Assembly: GCA_041395565.1 (NCBI GenBank)
Contig: JAWLAI010000005.1
Location: forward strand, 62,001 to 126,000
Direction: 5' to 3'
DNA: 64,000 bases
DNA from: Pseudomonadota bacterium
Lineage (GTDB): Bacteria > Pseudomonadota > Gammaproteobacteria > UBA9214
Shown here in pieces: positions 7,794 to 15,479 of the stretch (positions within the stretch are counted from its first letter, which is position 1; each line of letters opens with the position of its first letter). The position numbers were made by a program, and so were the translations under genes. Under the pieces are notes generated by a model, which worked only from the letters and a program-made list of their open reading frames with translations, ran no database searches and was not told the origin of the DNA.

Positions 7794-8085
7794 TTCGATG
7801 CCACGCATGCACACGCGGAGCACAACCTTGACACCAGTCACCCGGACACCAGCGGGCCCTGCATACTGGTAAGTGCAAGACCTGCGGCATCACTCCGGCT
7901 TCGTCGCACCCGGGCGCAATGAACGCACGGCAGCCTGCATCACACCGAGGGGGTCACTTGAGATGCATCCTGCAGCGCGAGCCGGATTGACCACCAGCAG
8001 GCCGCCATGGAATGTTGCTGCGAGAACAGACAACAGCGCAGCGCGCCTTCCAGCCAGCGCGGCCGAAGGTCGGCCCGCAGCAGGG
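7794..8085. other. Intergenic, nothing recognised
   Basis: About 290 bases separate the H1-like terminator from the convergent end of ilvA. No gene, RNA or repeat was seen here. Confidence 0.5.
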
Positions 8086-9606
8086 TCAGTCGTTGCCGAG
8101 AAAGAGTTTGTACGCCGGACAGTTCGTCTCTTCCCAGTAAACATAGCCGAGCTTCTCGAGCGAATCCCGGAAATCCTTGCGACTCTCCCTCGGCACCTGT
8201 ATGCCCACCAGCACCCGACCGTAATCCGCACCGTGATTGCGATAATGGAACAGACTGATGTTCCAGCGCCTGCCCATGGAAGAGAGGAACTGCAACAGGG
8301 CACCGGGACGCTCCGGGAACTGAAAGCGAAACAGCAGCTCGTTTTTCAATCCCGGCACACGACCGCCCACCATGTGGCGCACGTGCAGCTTGGCGATTTC
8401 GCTGTCGGTCAGGTCCTCAACCGGGTAGCCCTGCGCACGCAGCTCGGCTACCAGGGCATGACGCTCACTATCACCGTCCTGCAGCTGGACCCCCGCAAAG
8501 ACGTGGGCCTGGCGCGGATCGGCAAAACGGTAGTTGAATTCCGTGATGCCACGCTTACCGATCGCCCGGCAGAAGCGCCGGAAGCTGCCCGGCTGCTCCG
8601 GAATCGTGACTGCCAGGAGGGCCTCGCGCTGCTCGCCGATCTGGGCCCGCTCGGCAACGTGCCGCAAACGGTCGAAGTTGATATTGGAACCGCTGTTGAT
8701 AGCGACCATGGCGACGTCATTGACACCATTGACCTCGATGTACTTCTTGATACCCGCGACCGCGAGCGCCCCGGCCGGCTCGACCACAGCGCGGCAGTCG
8801 TCGAAGATGTCCTTCATGGCCGCACAGATCTCGTCGGTAGTCACGGTCATGACCTCGTCCACATACTTGCGCGCAATGCGGAACGGTTCCTTGCCCGCCT
8901 GCCGCACCGCGACACCGTCCGCGAAGATGCCGACCTGGGGCAGCTTGATCCTACGACCGTGCTGCAATGCCTGGAACAGGCACGGCGCTTCGTCCGGCTC
9001 GACACCGATAATCCGGGTTTCGGGACGCAGCGCCTTGACCGCCAGTGCGATGCCGGCGATCAGGCCGCCACCACCGACCGGCACGAAGACGGCATGCAGC
9101 GGGGACTGGTGCTGGCGCAGCACCTCCAGTCCGATGGTTCCCTGTCCCGCGATCACCTCGGGATCGTCATAGGGGTGGATGAAGACCATGCCCTTCTCGC
9201 GGGCGTGTTGCGCGGCGAACTGGTAGGCTTCGTCGTAGGTGTCGCCAACCAGCTTGATGTGTGCGCCGTAGTCGCGGACCGATTCCACCTTGATACTCGG
9301 CGTGGTGCGGGGCATCACGATCAGCGCCCTGATATCCAGGCGCCGCGCCGCCAGGGCCACGCCCTGGGCATGATTTCCGGCTGAGGCGGCGATCACCCCG
9401 CGCGCGCGTTCCGACTCAGGCAACGCGGTGATCTTGTTGTAAGCGCCGCGCAGCTTGAAGGAATGCACCGGCTGCAGCTCCTCGCGCTTCATCCAGATCC
9501 GGTTGCCGCAGCGGCGCGAGAGCCGCTCGGCGAACTCCAGCGGGGATTCCACGGCGACGTCGTAGACCCGGGCATTGCGTATCATGTGCAGGTAGCGATC
9601 AAGCAT
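8086..9606 (-). CDS. ilvA: Threonine ammonia-lyase, biosynthetic (threonine dehydratase)
   Basis: A 506-residue PLP enzyme that deaminates threonine to 2-oxobutanoate, the first step to isoleucine. The PLP lysine lies in HSFKLRGAYNKI (about 48-59), the PLP phosphate loop in PVGGGGLIAGIA (about 181-192), and two ACT-like regulatory segments fill the last 180 residues (each with the F-R-E/FPERPGAL pattern), the usual site of isoleucine inhibition. The ATG at 9606 gives a length close to E. coli IlvA (514); an upstream extension in frame has no family similarity. It is divergent from rpiA. Confidence 0.95.
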   Translation of the reverse strand: MLDRYLHMIRNARVYDVAVESPLEFAERLSRRCGNRIWMKREELQPVHSFKLRGAYNKITALPESERARGVIAASAGNHAQGVALAARRLDIRALIVMPRTTPSIKVESVRDYGAHIKLVGDTYDEAYQFAAQHAREKGMVFIHPYDDPEVIAGQGTIGLEVLRQHQSPLHAVFVPVGGGGLIAGIALAVKALRPETRIIGVEPDEAPCLFQALQHGRRIKLPQVGIFADGVAVRQAGKEPFRIARKYVDEVMTVTTDEICAAMKDIFDDCRAVVEPAGALAVAGIKKYIEVNGVNDVAMVAINSGSNINFDRLRHVAERAQIGEQREALLAVTIPEQPGSFRRFCRAIGKRGITEFNYRFADPRQAHVFAGVQLQDGDSERHALVAELRAQGYPVEDLTDSEIAKLHVRHMVGGRVPGLKNELLFRFQFPERPGALLQFLSSMGRRWNISLFHYRNHGADYGRVLVGIQVPRESRKDFRDSLEKLGYVYWEETNCPAYKLFLGND

Positions 9607-9727
9607 GCCGTGTACAGTAGCAGGTCGTTTGCGGCTTGCCCAGAGACCGCCGGATGCCGGGCGGCGCCAATGACATCGTCGCACGGCGCGGGTATTATCA
9701 AAGGCAATCCCGATCTGGAGCACCCTC

Positions 9728-10381
9728 ATGACACAGGACGAAATGAAGAAAATGGCGGCCGCAGCGGCGCTCGAGTATGTCGTGCCCGGCACCATCATCG
9801 GCATCGGAACCGGCTCGACCGCCAATCACTTTATCGATCACCTCGCCGGCATCAAGCACAAGATCGACGGCACGGTGGCCAGCTCCAAGGCCAGCGCCGA
9901 ACGGCTCGCCGCACACGGCATTCCGGTTCTGGATCTGAACGCCGCCGGAGAACTATCCATCTACGTTGACGGTGCGGATGAATCCAATCACCACCTGCAA
10001 CTGATCAAGGGCGGCGGTGGCGCGCTGACACGCGAGAAGATCGTCGCAGCATGTGCCGAGAAATTTGTCTGCATCGCCGACGGCAGCAAGCTGGTCGACG
10101 TGCTCGGCTCCTTCCCGCTGCCGGTAGAAGTCATCCCCATGGCACGCAGCATGGTCGCCCGCGAGCTCGTCAAGCGCGGCGGCCAGCCGGTCTGGCGCGA
10201 AGGCTTTGTCACCGATAACGGCAACGACATCCTGGATGTGCACAACCTGCGCATCATGGAACCTGCCAGGCTGGAACAGGATCTCAACAATATACCCGGC
10301 GTTGTGACCAACGGTCTGTTCGCGCTGCGTCCGGCCGATGTCCTGCTGCTGGGCACGCCGGACGGCATCAAGCAGCTGTAG
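9728..10381 (+). CDS. rpiA: Ribose-5-phosphate isomerase A
   Basis: A 217-residue enzyme interconverting ribose 5-phosphate and ribulose 5-phosphate in the pentose phosphate pathway. Phosphate-binding GIGTGSTANHFI (about 25-36), the catalytic-site YVDGADE (about 79-85, with the Asp-Gly-Ala-Asp-Glu core) and KGGGGALTREKIVA (about 94-107) are all intact. Length equals the E. coli enzyme (219) within two residues. Divergent ilvA-rpiA is common in gammaproteobacteria. Confidence 0.96.
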   Translation: MTQDEMKKMAAAAALEYVVPGTIIGIGTGSTANHFIDHLAGIKHKIDGTVASSKASAERLAAHGIPVLDLNAAGELSIYVDGADESNHHLQLIKGGGGALTREKIVAACAEKFVCIADGSKLVDVLGSFPLPVEVIPMARSMVARELVKRGGQPVWREGFVTDNGNDILDVHNLRIMEPARLEQDLNNIPGVVTNGLFALRPADVLLLGTPDGIKQL

Positions 10382-10603
10382 GGGCGGACTGCTGCCGCGC
10401 CTGTTCTGGCCCGGAAGCTCGCGCCGGTACAGCGCGCCGACTACATTCGCTCAACCGACACCCCCTACGCACCTGCGGGTAGCTCTAGGTGCGGACTGAC
10501 TCCGCGCAAGACGGGCATTCCGGTTCGCGCAAATGAAATGCTCCTGCCACAATGCATCCCGCCTGCAGCAGAGGCGCATATTCAAGTTCGGTTATGCGCA
10601 GGC

Positions 10604-10633
10604 AAAAAAAGGGGCCTTCCGGCCCCTTTTTTT
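10604..10633. terminator. Bidirectional intrinsic terminator, rpiA / porin 1
   Basis: A GGGGCC-TTCC-GGCCCC hairpin (10611-10626) has a run of A before it and a run of T after it. It can therefore end transcription in both directions. It lies 22 bases past the end of the minus-strand porin and may also serve rpiA on the plus strand. Confidence 0.85.
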
Positions 10634-10655
10634 GCTGCAACCGCGGAGGTGGCAC

Positions 10656-11693
10656 TCAGAACTTGTGCTTGATACCGAATGCGGTCATGTCGTCCTCGCC
10701 ACGTCCGGTCGGCACGCCACTGCAAGCGGAAAGCGCCGCGCCCGCCGTTCCGGCATCGCAATCAACCTGGCTGTGACCGACGTACACCATGGTGTTCTTG
10801 CTGAAGTTGTGGCTTACCGCCAGCGTCCAGGCCGTGTAGTCGGCACCGTTGTCGTCGTTGTCACCCTTGCCGTATCCGAGATAGGCGTCGAACCCGAGCA
10901 GGCTGACCGTACCGGCCAGATGCCAGATCGTGACATCGTCGTTCCAGGTCGATGAGTCATCAACATGCTCGTATTGCCCCATCACCCCGAACATGCCCAT
11001 GGTGTACTTGCCGCCGGCCTTCCAGCCGGCCTTCATGGCGGGACCGCTCTGGTCATTATTCTCCCAGTCTGCGAATACCAGCATCCCGCCGTTCTCGTAA
11101 CTGGCGCCGATACCGTAAGGATTGCTGTCCTCACCGTCGCCCTCGTTCGAGTCCAGGGTATAGTGCGCGACCAGCTTGATACCGCTGTAGTCGGCACTGT
11201 CAAAGCGGAAGGTGTTGGTGGCGCGACCCTGCAACTCCTCGCCGGCGCCGCTGTGCAGTGCGGACTGCAGGCCGCGATCACGACCCTGCAGCGCGGTGCG
11301 ATACAGCGGATCGATCATCGCGCCGTGCGACTTGTAGCCGGTGGAGATGGTACCGACGCGCAGCTTGCCCAGCGCCTCGCTGGACAGACCCACCCACTGG
11401 TCGCGATCGAGCAGTGAGTTGGTGCCGGAGCTCGCCTGGTTGCGGTTGAAGATGTCGTACTGCCAGTCCAGCATGAAGATGGCCTTGAGGCCGTTGCCGA
11501 GGTCCTCGCTGCCCTTGAAGCCGATGGAGCAGGTGGTGCACCTGAAATTGATGTCATCCGTGCCCCCGTCCTGGTCCAAGCCGAGCACGCTCGCATCGAT
11601 ATGACCAAACAGGGAAACATCAGCCGCAGCCACCGACACGCCGGCAGCCAGCACCACGCCGACCGCAGCCGGCAGCATTCTCTTGTTCATCAT
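10656..11693 (-). CDS. Outer-membrane porin (general bacterial porin family), paralogue 1
   Basis: A 345-residue trimeric-type porin with a signal peptide (MMNKRMLPAAVGVVLAAGVSVA, cleaved near AAA-DV) and a C-terminal Phe in KHKF, the outer-membrane sorting signal. The segment GFKGSEDLGNGLKAIF (about 50-65) is typical of family Porin_4. A CTTCS pair of cysteines near residue 45 is shared with paralogue 2 and is uncommon in porins. The true start is the ATG at 11693 or at 11690; GGAGGGGAG precedes both. Substrate selectivity cannot be read from the sequence. Confidence 0.9.
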   Translation of the reverse strand: MMNKRMLPAAVGVVLAAGVSVAAADVSLFGHIDASVLGLDQDGGTDDINFRCTTCSIGFKGSEDLGNGLKAIFMLDWQYDIFNRNQASSGTNSLLDRDQWVGLSSEALGKLRVGTISTGYKSHGAMIDPLYRTALQGRDRGLQSALHSGAGEELQGRATNTFRFDSADYSGIKLVAHYTLDSNEGDGEDSNPYGIGASYENGGMLVFADWENNDQSGPAMKAGWKAGGKYTMGMFGVMGQYEHVDDSSTWNDDVTIWHLAGTVSLLGFDAYLGYGKGDNDDNGADYTAWTLAVSHNFSKNTMVYVGHSQVDCDAGTAGAALSACSGVPTGRGEDDMTAFGIKHKF

Positions 11694-11758
11694 GACTCCC
11701 CTCCACCGCTGGGCGCAGCAAGCGCCGCTGGTTTGAATGAAATACCTTATGGCCGGGC

Positions 11759-11788
11759 AATTTATCGCATTCGACCCGGCCAATGCAA
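11759..11788 (-). promoter_or_regulatory. Promoter of porin 1
   Basis: On the minus strand TTGCAT (11788-11783), an 18-base spacer and TAAATT (11764-11759) would start transcription near 11752, giving a leader of about 60 nt. The same boxes and spacing occur before porin 2. Confidence 0.6.
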
Positions 11789-11942
11789 CATTTTTTCTAC
11801 AGCTGTTGGATATTTACAACATGGCGCATTCCGGCCGCCAAGGCGCTGTCTTCGTCCGGAATCTTCACCGACAGAATCCCGGCCTGAGCGCATGCCACGC
11901 CGCCCGACCCGGCACCGCGCAAGCAACGGCAACCATGCAATC

Positions 11943-11971
11943 CAAAAAAACGGGGCCCGCAGGCCCCGTTC
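11943..11971 (-). terminator. Intrinsic terminator of porin 2
   Basis: On the minus strand ACGGGGCC and GGCCCCGT pair around a four-base loop (11950-11969) and are followed by a run of seven T. It lies 24 bases beyond the porin 2 stop codon. Confidence 0.88.
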
Positions 11972-11994
11972 ATTGCTCGGATCGATACCGCCGA

Positions 11995-13038
11995 TCAGAA
12001 CTTGTGCTTCATGCCAACCGTGAAGTGCTGACGCTCGACACCGGTCGGGTCGTCTTCGTTCTTGTTGACGTAACCGGCGTAGGCCAGCGTGTTCTTGCTC
12101 ATGCTGTGAACGCCAACCAGCTCCCAGGCGTCATAGCCGGAATCGAACGACGGGTTGTTGTCGTCGTCGCCCTGGCCATAAGCGGCATAGACGGTGTTGC
12201 TGCCGAAGGTGGCGGAACCGCCAACCATCCAGACATCGGCGCCGTTAATGGTGTTGTTGGAAACAAAACCATTCTCGGACTGGCTGATCAGACCGCCGTC
12301 GGACTCGTACTGGGCGAAGACAGCGAAGTTGTTCATGCTGTACTTGCCGCCGACCTTCCAGGCATCGTCATCGCCGCCGCGGCCGTTGGTGAGGTAGTCA
12401 GCGAACACCAGGATGCCGCCGTTCTCGTAGCTACCGCCGACGCCCCAAGGATTGTTGTCTTCGCCGTCACCCTCGTTGGAGTCGACCGTGTACGTGACAA
12501 CCGCCTTGAAGCCGCTGTAGTCCGGGCTGTCCCAACGGAAGGTGTTGGTGGCACGACCCTGGCCTTCCTCGCCGGCACCGCTGTGCAGGCTGGACTGGAT
12601 GCCGTGGTCACGCATCTGGGCAACCGTGCGGTAGCCCGGGTCCAGCATGGCACCGTGCGACTTGTAGCCGGTGGAGATGGTGCCGACGCGGACCTTGCCG
12701 AAGCCGCCGGCCAGACCGACCCACTGGTCACGATCCAGCACCGAGTTGGTGCCGCTGCTGGCCTGGTTGCGGTTGTTGATGTCGTACTGGAAGTCGAGCG
12801 AGAAGATCGCGCTCAGACCGTTGCCCAGGTCCTCGCTGCCCTTGAAACCGATGGAGCAGGTGGTGCAGACCAGGTTGGTGTCCTTGCCGTCAAAGCCCGG
12901 GGTAGCAGTGTTCGGGCTGACGTCGGAATACAGCAGGGCCTCGTCGATGTGACCGAAGATGGCAACGTCGGCAGCGGCAGCCGTCATACCACCGGCCAGC
13001 GCAGCACCGATCATCGTCGGCAGAATTTTCTTGATCAT
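11995..13038 (-). CDS. Outer-membrane porin (general bacterial porin family), paralogue 2
   Basis: A 347-residue porin with a signal peptide (MIKKILPTMIGAALAGGMTAA, cleaved near AAA-DV) and a terminal KHKF. It is strongly similar to the neighbouring porin along its whole length, including CTTCSIGFKGSEDLGNGL, STGYKSHGAM and SNEGDGED, so the two arose by tandem duplication. The acidic loop DDDNNPS and others differ, which suggests that the pore loops have diverged. A GGGG ribosome site precedes the ATG at 13038. Confidence 0.9.
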   Translation of the reverse strand: MIKKILPTMIGAALAGGMTAAAADVAIFGHIDEALLYSDVSPNTATPGFDGKDTNLVCTTCSIGFKGSEDLGNGLSAIFSLDFQYDINNRNQASSGTNSVLDRDQWVGLAGGFGKVRVGTISTGYKSHGAMLDPGYRTVAQMRDHGIQSSLHSGAGEEGQGRATNTFRWDSPDYSGFKAVVTYTVDSNEGDGEDNNPWGVGGSYENGGILVFADYLTNGRGGDDDAWKVGGKYSMNNFAVFAQYESDGGLISQSENGFVSNNTINGADVWMVGGSATFGSNTVYAAYGQGDDDNNPSFDSGYDAWELVGVHSMSKNTLAYAGYVNKNEDDPTGVERQHFTVGMKHKF

Positions 13039-13105
13039 GATATTCCCCTTAACAAAGTTAAAGTTGAATGGTTAAAAATCGTGGGTGTTGTCATTGCACG
13101 GGCGC

Positions 13106-13135
13106 ACTTTACAACAACCAAATGCAGAAATGCAA
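13106..13135 (-). promoter_or_regulatory. Promoter of porin 2
   Basis: On the minus strand TTGCAT (13135-13130), an 18-base spacer and TAAAGT (13111-13106) would start transcription near 13099. This gives a leader of about 60 nt, as for porin 1. The -35 overlaps an ATGTTGCATT element common to both porins. Confidence 0.6.
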
Positions 13136-13187
13136 CATGTATTTTCAAAAAAACTACACATGTTGCGATTATGTAGCATGCATGCAA
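13132..13187. repeat. TGTTGCA-type inverted repeats upstream of porin 2
   Basis: GCAACATGT (13132-13140) faces ACATGTTGC (13158-13166), and a third copy GCATGCAACA lies at about 13178-13188. They overlap and flank the porin 2 -35 box, so they may be binding sites for a porin regulator. No known regulator consensus was matched. Confidence 0.45.
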
Positions 13188-13700
13188 CAAACCATGCCCT
13201 CTGATACACCACTGAAATCATGCGAATATTTCATTTACGCATGCGGATCCGGCTATCTCTCGGTAGCCGATGCGCATCAAACATGGATATATGTTGTAGA
13301 AAGTATACAGGCTATACCATATATATAGGGGTAACAGTCGGATATTGGCCAAGACATGAGCGCCGCCCGACACATCAGGCCGCGGCGGCGGGGTATAACG
13401 CCAACGCCACCCTTCCGATGGCATCCGCCCCCTGCCGCTCGCGCGTGCGCCTCGAACGCCACGCAACAACTAAATACAGCGCCCCGCCGCCACGACACTC
13501 GCCGCAGGTACACCCAGCAACCGCAATCAGCCGCAGCGCGGACTGCAGACCCCGGTCGCACACGTTGATGAGCGCCACTATCGTTGCCACCATTGCGCAC
13601 GCATCGAAAACGAGCACGGCTTTCCCGTGACGACACCGACCTGATTGAGGGCCACACCCTGCCCGGCAAGCCTGACACCCATCAAACTGCCGCACCCGGA

Positions 13701-13735
13701 AAAACGAAAGGACCCTTGCGGGTCCTTTCGTTTTA
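13701..13735 (-). terminator. Terminator of tRNA-Gln
   Basis: A perfect 15-bp stem (arms 13701-13715 and 13720-13734) with a TTGC/GCAA loop ends in TTTT on either strand. It directly follows the CCA end of the minus-strand tRNA. Confidence 0.9.
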
Positions 13736-13809
13736 TGGCTGGCGGACTAGGATTCGAACCTAGATTAGAGGAGTCAGAGTCCTCTGTCCTGCCGTTAGAC
13801 GATCCGCCA
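13736..13809 (-). tRNA. tRNA-Gln (anticodon CUG)
   Basis: The 74-nt minus-strand sequence folds as a tRNA. The acceptor stem is TGGCGGA with TCCGCCA, the anticodon stem GAGGA/TCCTC encloses the loop CTCTGAC with anticodon CTG, and the T arm contains GGTTCGAATCC. The discriminator is G and CCA is encoded. The U1-A72 first pair is a glutamine identity feature. It would read CAG codons. Confidence 0.93.
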
Positions 13810-13824
13810 TCAAGCGGGCACGCG

Positions 13825-14214
13825 TTAACGCTTGGAGTACTGCGGCGCACGACGCGCCTTGTGCAGACCGACCTTCTTACGCTCGACCTGACGTGCATCG
13901 CGCGTAACGAAGCCGGCACGACGCAGCGGCGAACGCAGCTCGTTGTCGTATTCCATCAGGGCACGGGTGATGCCATGCCGGATAGCGCCGGCCTGTCCGC
14001 TCATCCCGCCACCCCTGACAGTGACCTGGATGTCGAAGCTGTCGGTCATATTGGTCGTTTCCAGCGGCTGCCGCACGACCATGCGCGCGGTTTCACGACC
14101 GAAATACTGGTCGAGCGGACGGTTGTTCACGGTGATACCGCCACTGCCCTTGCGCAGAAACACGCGCGCTGTGGAGGTCTTGCGTCGTCCGGTACTGTAG
14201 TAGGTTTCGCTCAT
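13825..14214 (-). CDS. rpsI: 30S ribosomal protein S9
   Basis: A 129-residue ribosomal protein. The N-terminal YYSTGRRKTSTARVFL, the middle VRGGGMSGQAGAIRHGI (about 66-82) and the C-terminal KARRAPQYSKR tail, which contacts P-site tRNA, are all intact. It is cotranscribed with rplM, 57 bases upstream, as in nearly all bacteria. Confidence 0.98.
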   Translation of the reverse strand: MSETYYSTGRRKTSTARVFLRKGSGGITVNNRPLDQYFGRETARMVVRQPLETTNMTDSFDIQVTVRGGGMSGQAGAIRHGITRALMEYDNELRSPLRRAGFVTRDARQVERKKVGLHKARRAPQYSKR

Positions 14215-14271
14215 GCTGGTATTCCTGTTACGCGGCGGCCACCGGCCACTCTGAAAAAAATCCTGGTTGCG

Positions 14272-14700
14272 TTAAAAGTCGAGCGCCTTCGGCTGTTGCG
14301 CCGCATGCTTGTGGTCGGGTCCGCTGTACACCTTCAGCTTGCGATACATGGCCCGACCCAGCGCGTTCTTCGGCAACATGCCCTTGACGGCAATCTCGAT
14401 CACACGGCCCGGCGCACGCTCCTGCATCTTGGCAAAACTGGCCGACTTCAGATTACCGATGTAACCGGTATGGTGGTGATACATCTTGTCGGTGAACTTG
14501 CGACCGGTGACGTGCACCTGGTCGGCATTCACCACGATGATGTAATCGCCGGTATCGACATGCGGGGTGTAGATGGGCTTATGCTTGCCGCGCAGGCGCC
14601 GAGCGACCTCGCTCGCCAAGCGTCCAAGGGTTTTCCCCTTTGCATCAATAACATACCAGTCACGATTCACTTCGTTCGGTTTTGCTGTAAATGTGTTCAT
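14272..14700 (-). CDS. rplM: 50S ribosomal protein L13
   Basis: A 142-residue ribosomal protein. KGKTLGRLASEVARRLRGK (about 21-39), DYIIVVNADQVHVTGRK (about 52-68) and PKNALGRAMYRKLKVY (about 109-124) are family hallmarks. Length equals E. coli L13. It is first in the rplM-rpsI operon. A weak promoter candidate (TTGTAT, 17 bases, TAACAT) lies within about 60 bases upstream. Confidence 0.98.
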   Translation of the reverse strand: MNTFTAKPNEVNRDWYVIDAKGKTLGRLASEVARRLRGKHKPIYTPHVDTGDYIIVVNADQVHVTGRKFTDKMYHHHTGYIGNLKSASFAKMQERAPGRVIEIAVKGMLPKNALGRAMYRKLKVYSGPDHKHAAQQPKALDF

Positions 14701-14810
14701 GAGTCTTGCTCTGGACCGCGTAAATCAAAGAGCGGGGATGTTACAAAAATCGGCATGAACATACAAGCAAGGCGGACCAGGCACGGGCCGCGCCCTGACA
14801 GGCTGTACAC

Positions 14811-14839
14811 AAAAAAAAGCGCGGCTTGGGAGCCGCGCT
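14811..14839 (-). terminator. Intrinsic terminator of the predicted small RNA
   Basis: AGCGCGGCT and AGCCGCGCT pair perfectly around a four-base loop. On the minus strand they are followed by eight T. Confidence 0.9.
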
Positions 14840-14910
14840 AGAGAAACCTCCTTGGGGGGAGGTGGAGGAGCGCTGACCGGCCGAAATAGGGGGGGCAGGC
14901 CAATCAGCGT
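14811..14910 (-). ncRNA. Predicted small RNA with C-rich loops
   Basis: A complete-looking RNA unit of about 100 nt. The predicted start near 14910 lies exactly at a 12-bp hairpin (arms 14898-14909 and 14871-14882, two G-U pairs) whose loop carries seven C. Then comes a CTCCTCCACC single-stranded stretch, a CCTCC/GGAGG hairpin with a C-rich loop (14847-14862), and a 9-bp terminator stem (14818-14839) with eight U. The exposed CCUCC and C-run sequences are complementary to Shine-Dalgarno sites, as in known C-rich-loop regulators. It could also be an rplM leader attenuator, but rplM starts 110 bases after the terminator. No named family was recognised. Confidence 0.65.
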
Positions 14911-14916
14911 GTAAGT

Positions 14917-14945
14917 ATTTTCTAATATACCGTTAAGGCTGTCAA
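14917..14945 (-). promoter_or_regulatory. Promoter of the predicted small RNA
   Basis: A perfect TTGACA (14945-14940) is followed after 17 bases by GAAAAT (14922-14917). The expected start, about 7 bases on, falls at 14910, the foot of the first hairpin of the small RNA. Confidence 0.65.
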
Positions 14946-14960
14946 GCGACATTCTGTCGC
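14946..14960. promoter_or_regulatory. Palindrome abutting the -35 box, possible operator
   Basis: GCGACA-TTC-TGTCGC has 6-bp perfect arms and touches the TTGACA box of the small-RNA promoter. This position would suit an activator or a repressor site. No regulator family was identified. Confidence 0.45.
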
Positions 14961-15086
14961 ACCCCCCCGGCGCTGAAAGAAAGCACATAACTGAATGATA
15001 GATATTGTTTTTACAGAGCCGGCAGGGGAAGTGCCACACCCTTTGCAGGCTGCCCGCACAGCAGGCGATGCGCGCCAGGCACTGGG

Positions 15087-15395
15087 CTAGATCAGCAAAC
15101 GCTCGACAATACGACCGTTGACGAGATGTTCCTGGATGATTTCGTCGATATCCTCGCGGTCCAGGTAGGTGTACCAGACGGCCTCTGGATAGATCACCAG
15201 GACCGGGCCCTCGGCGCACCGGTCCAGACATCCCGCAGTATTGATACGCACCCCGCCCGGCCCGGCCAGCCCGAGTTCCTTGCTGCGCTGCTTGGCGTAA
15301 TCTCGCAGCGCCTGCGCATCGTGCCGCTGACAACAGGCACTGCCGTCCGCGCGGAGGTTGGTGCAGAAAAAGACGTGATAACGATAGTAGGACAT
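15087..15395 (-). CDS. Thioredoxin-like (2Fe-2S) ferredoxin
   Basis: A 102-residue ferredoxin of the thioredoxin-fold type. Four candidate cluster cysteines are visible: FFCTNLRADGSACC early (about residues 10-22) and AGCLDRC (about 54-60), in the C-x10-C / C-x3-C pattern of the family. The C-terminal YLDREDIDEIIQEHL is also typical. Electron partner is unknown. The ATG at 15395 (MSYYRYHVFF) was chosen because upstream in-frame residues have no similarity. It is divergent from coq7 by about 85 bases. Confidence 0.87.
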   Translation of the reverse strand: MSYYRYHVFFCTNLRADGSACCQRHDAQALRDYAKQRSKELGLAGPGGVRINTAGCLDRCAEGPVLVIYPEAVWYTYLDREDIDEIIQEHLVNGRIVERLLI

Positions 15396-15479
15396 GCCAC
15401 GAACAATACCGTGTCCCTGCCGACACGGGAAGCCATGCCACCCGGGACAGGCGGCGCGCGTCATGCTATGTTGGTGCGC

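Larger units (their letters stand above)
13039..13700. other. Intergenic region between porin 2 and tRNA-Gln
   Basis: The first 160 bases carry the porin 2 promoter and dyads of GCAACATGT/ACATGTTGC. The remaining roughly 500 bases are GC-rich with no coding pattern; short open frames on both strands lack ribosome sites and family features. Confidence 0.5.

Noticed and set aside
7873..9384. 503-codon plus-strand frame over ilvA
   Set aside because: It is antisense to a clear threonine dehydratase, and its residue pattern mirrors that gene's codons.
10382..10600. Small RNA after rpiA
   Set aside because: Only short GC-rich stems; no promoter and terminator pair of its own could be assembled.
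11737..13176. 479-codon plus-strand frame over porin 2
   Set aside because: Valine-rich shadow of the acidic porin strand, and the porin has a signal peptide and a terminal Phe.
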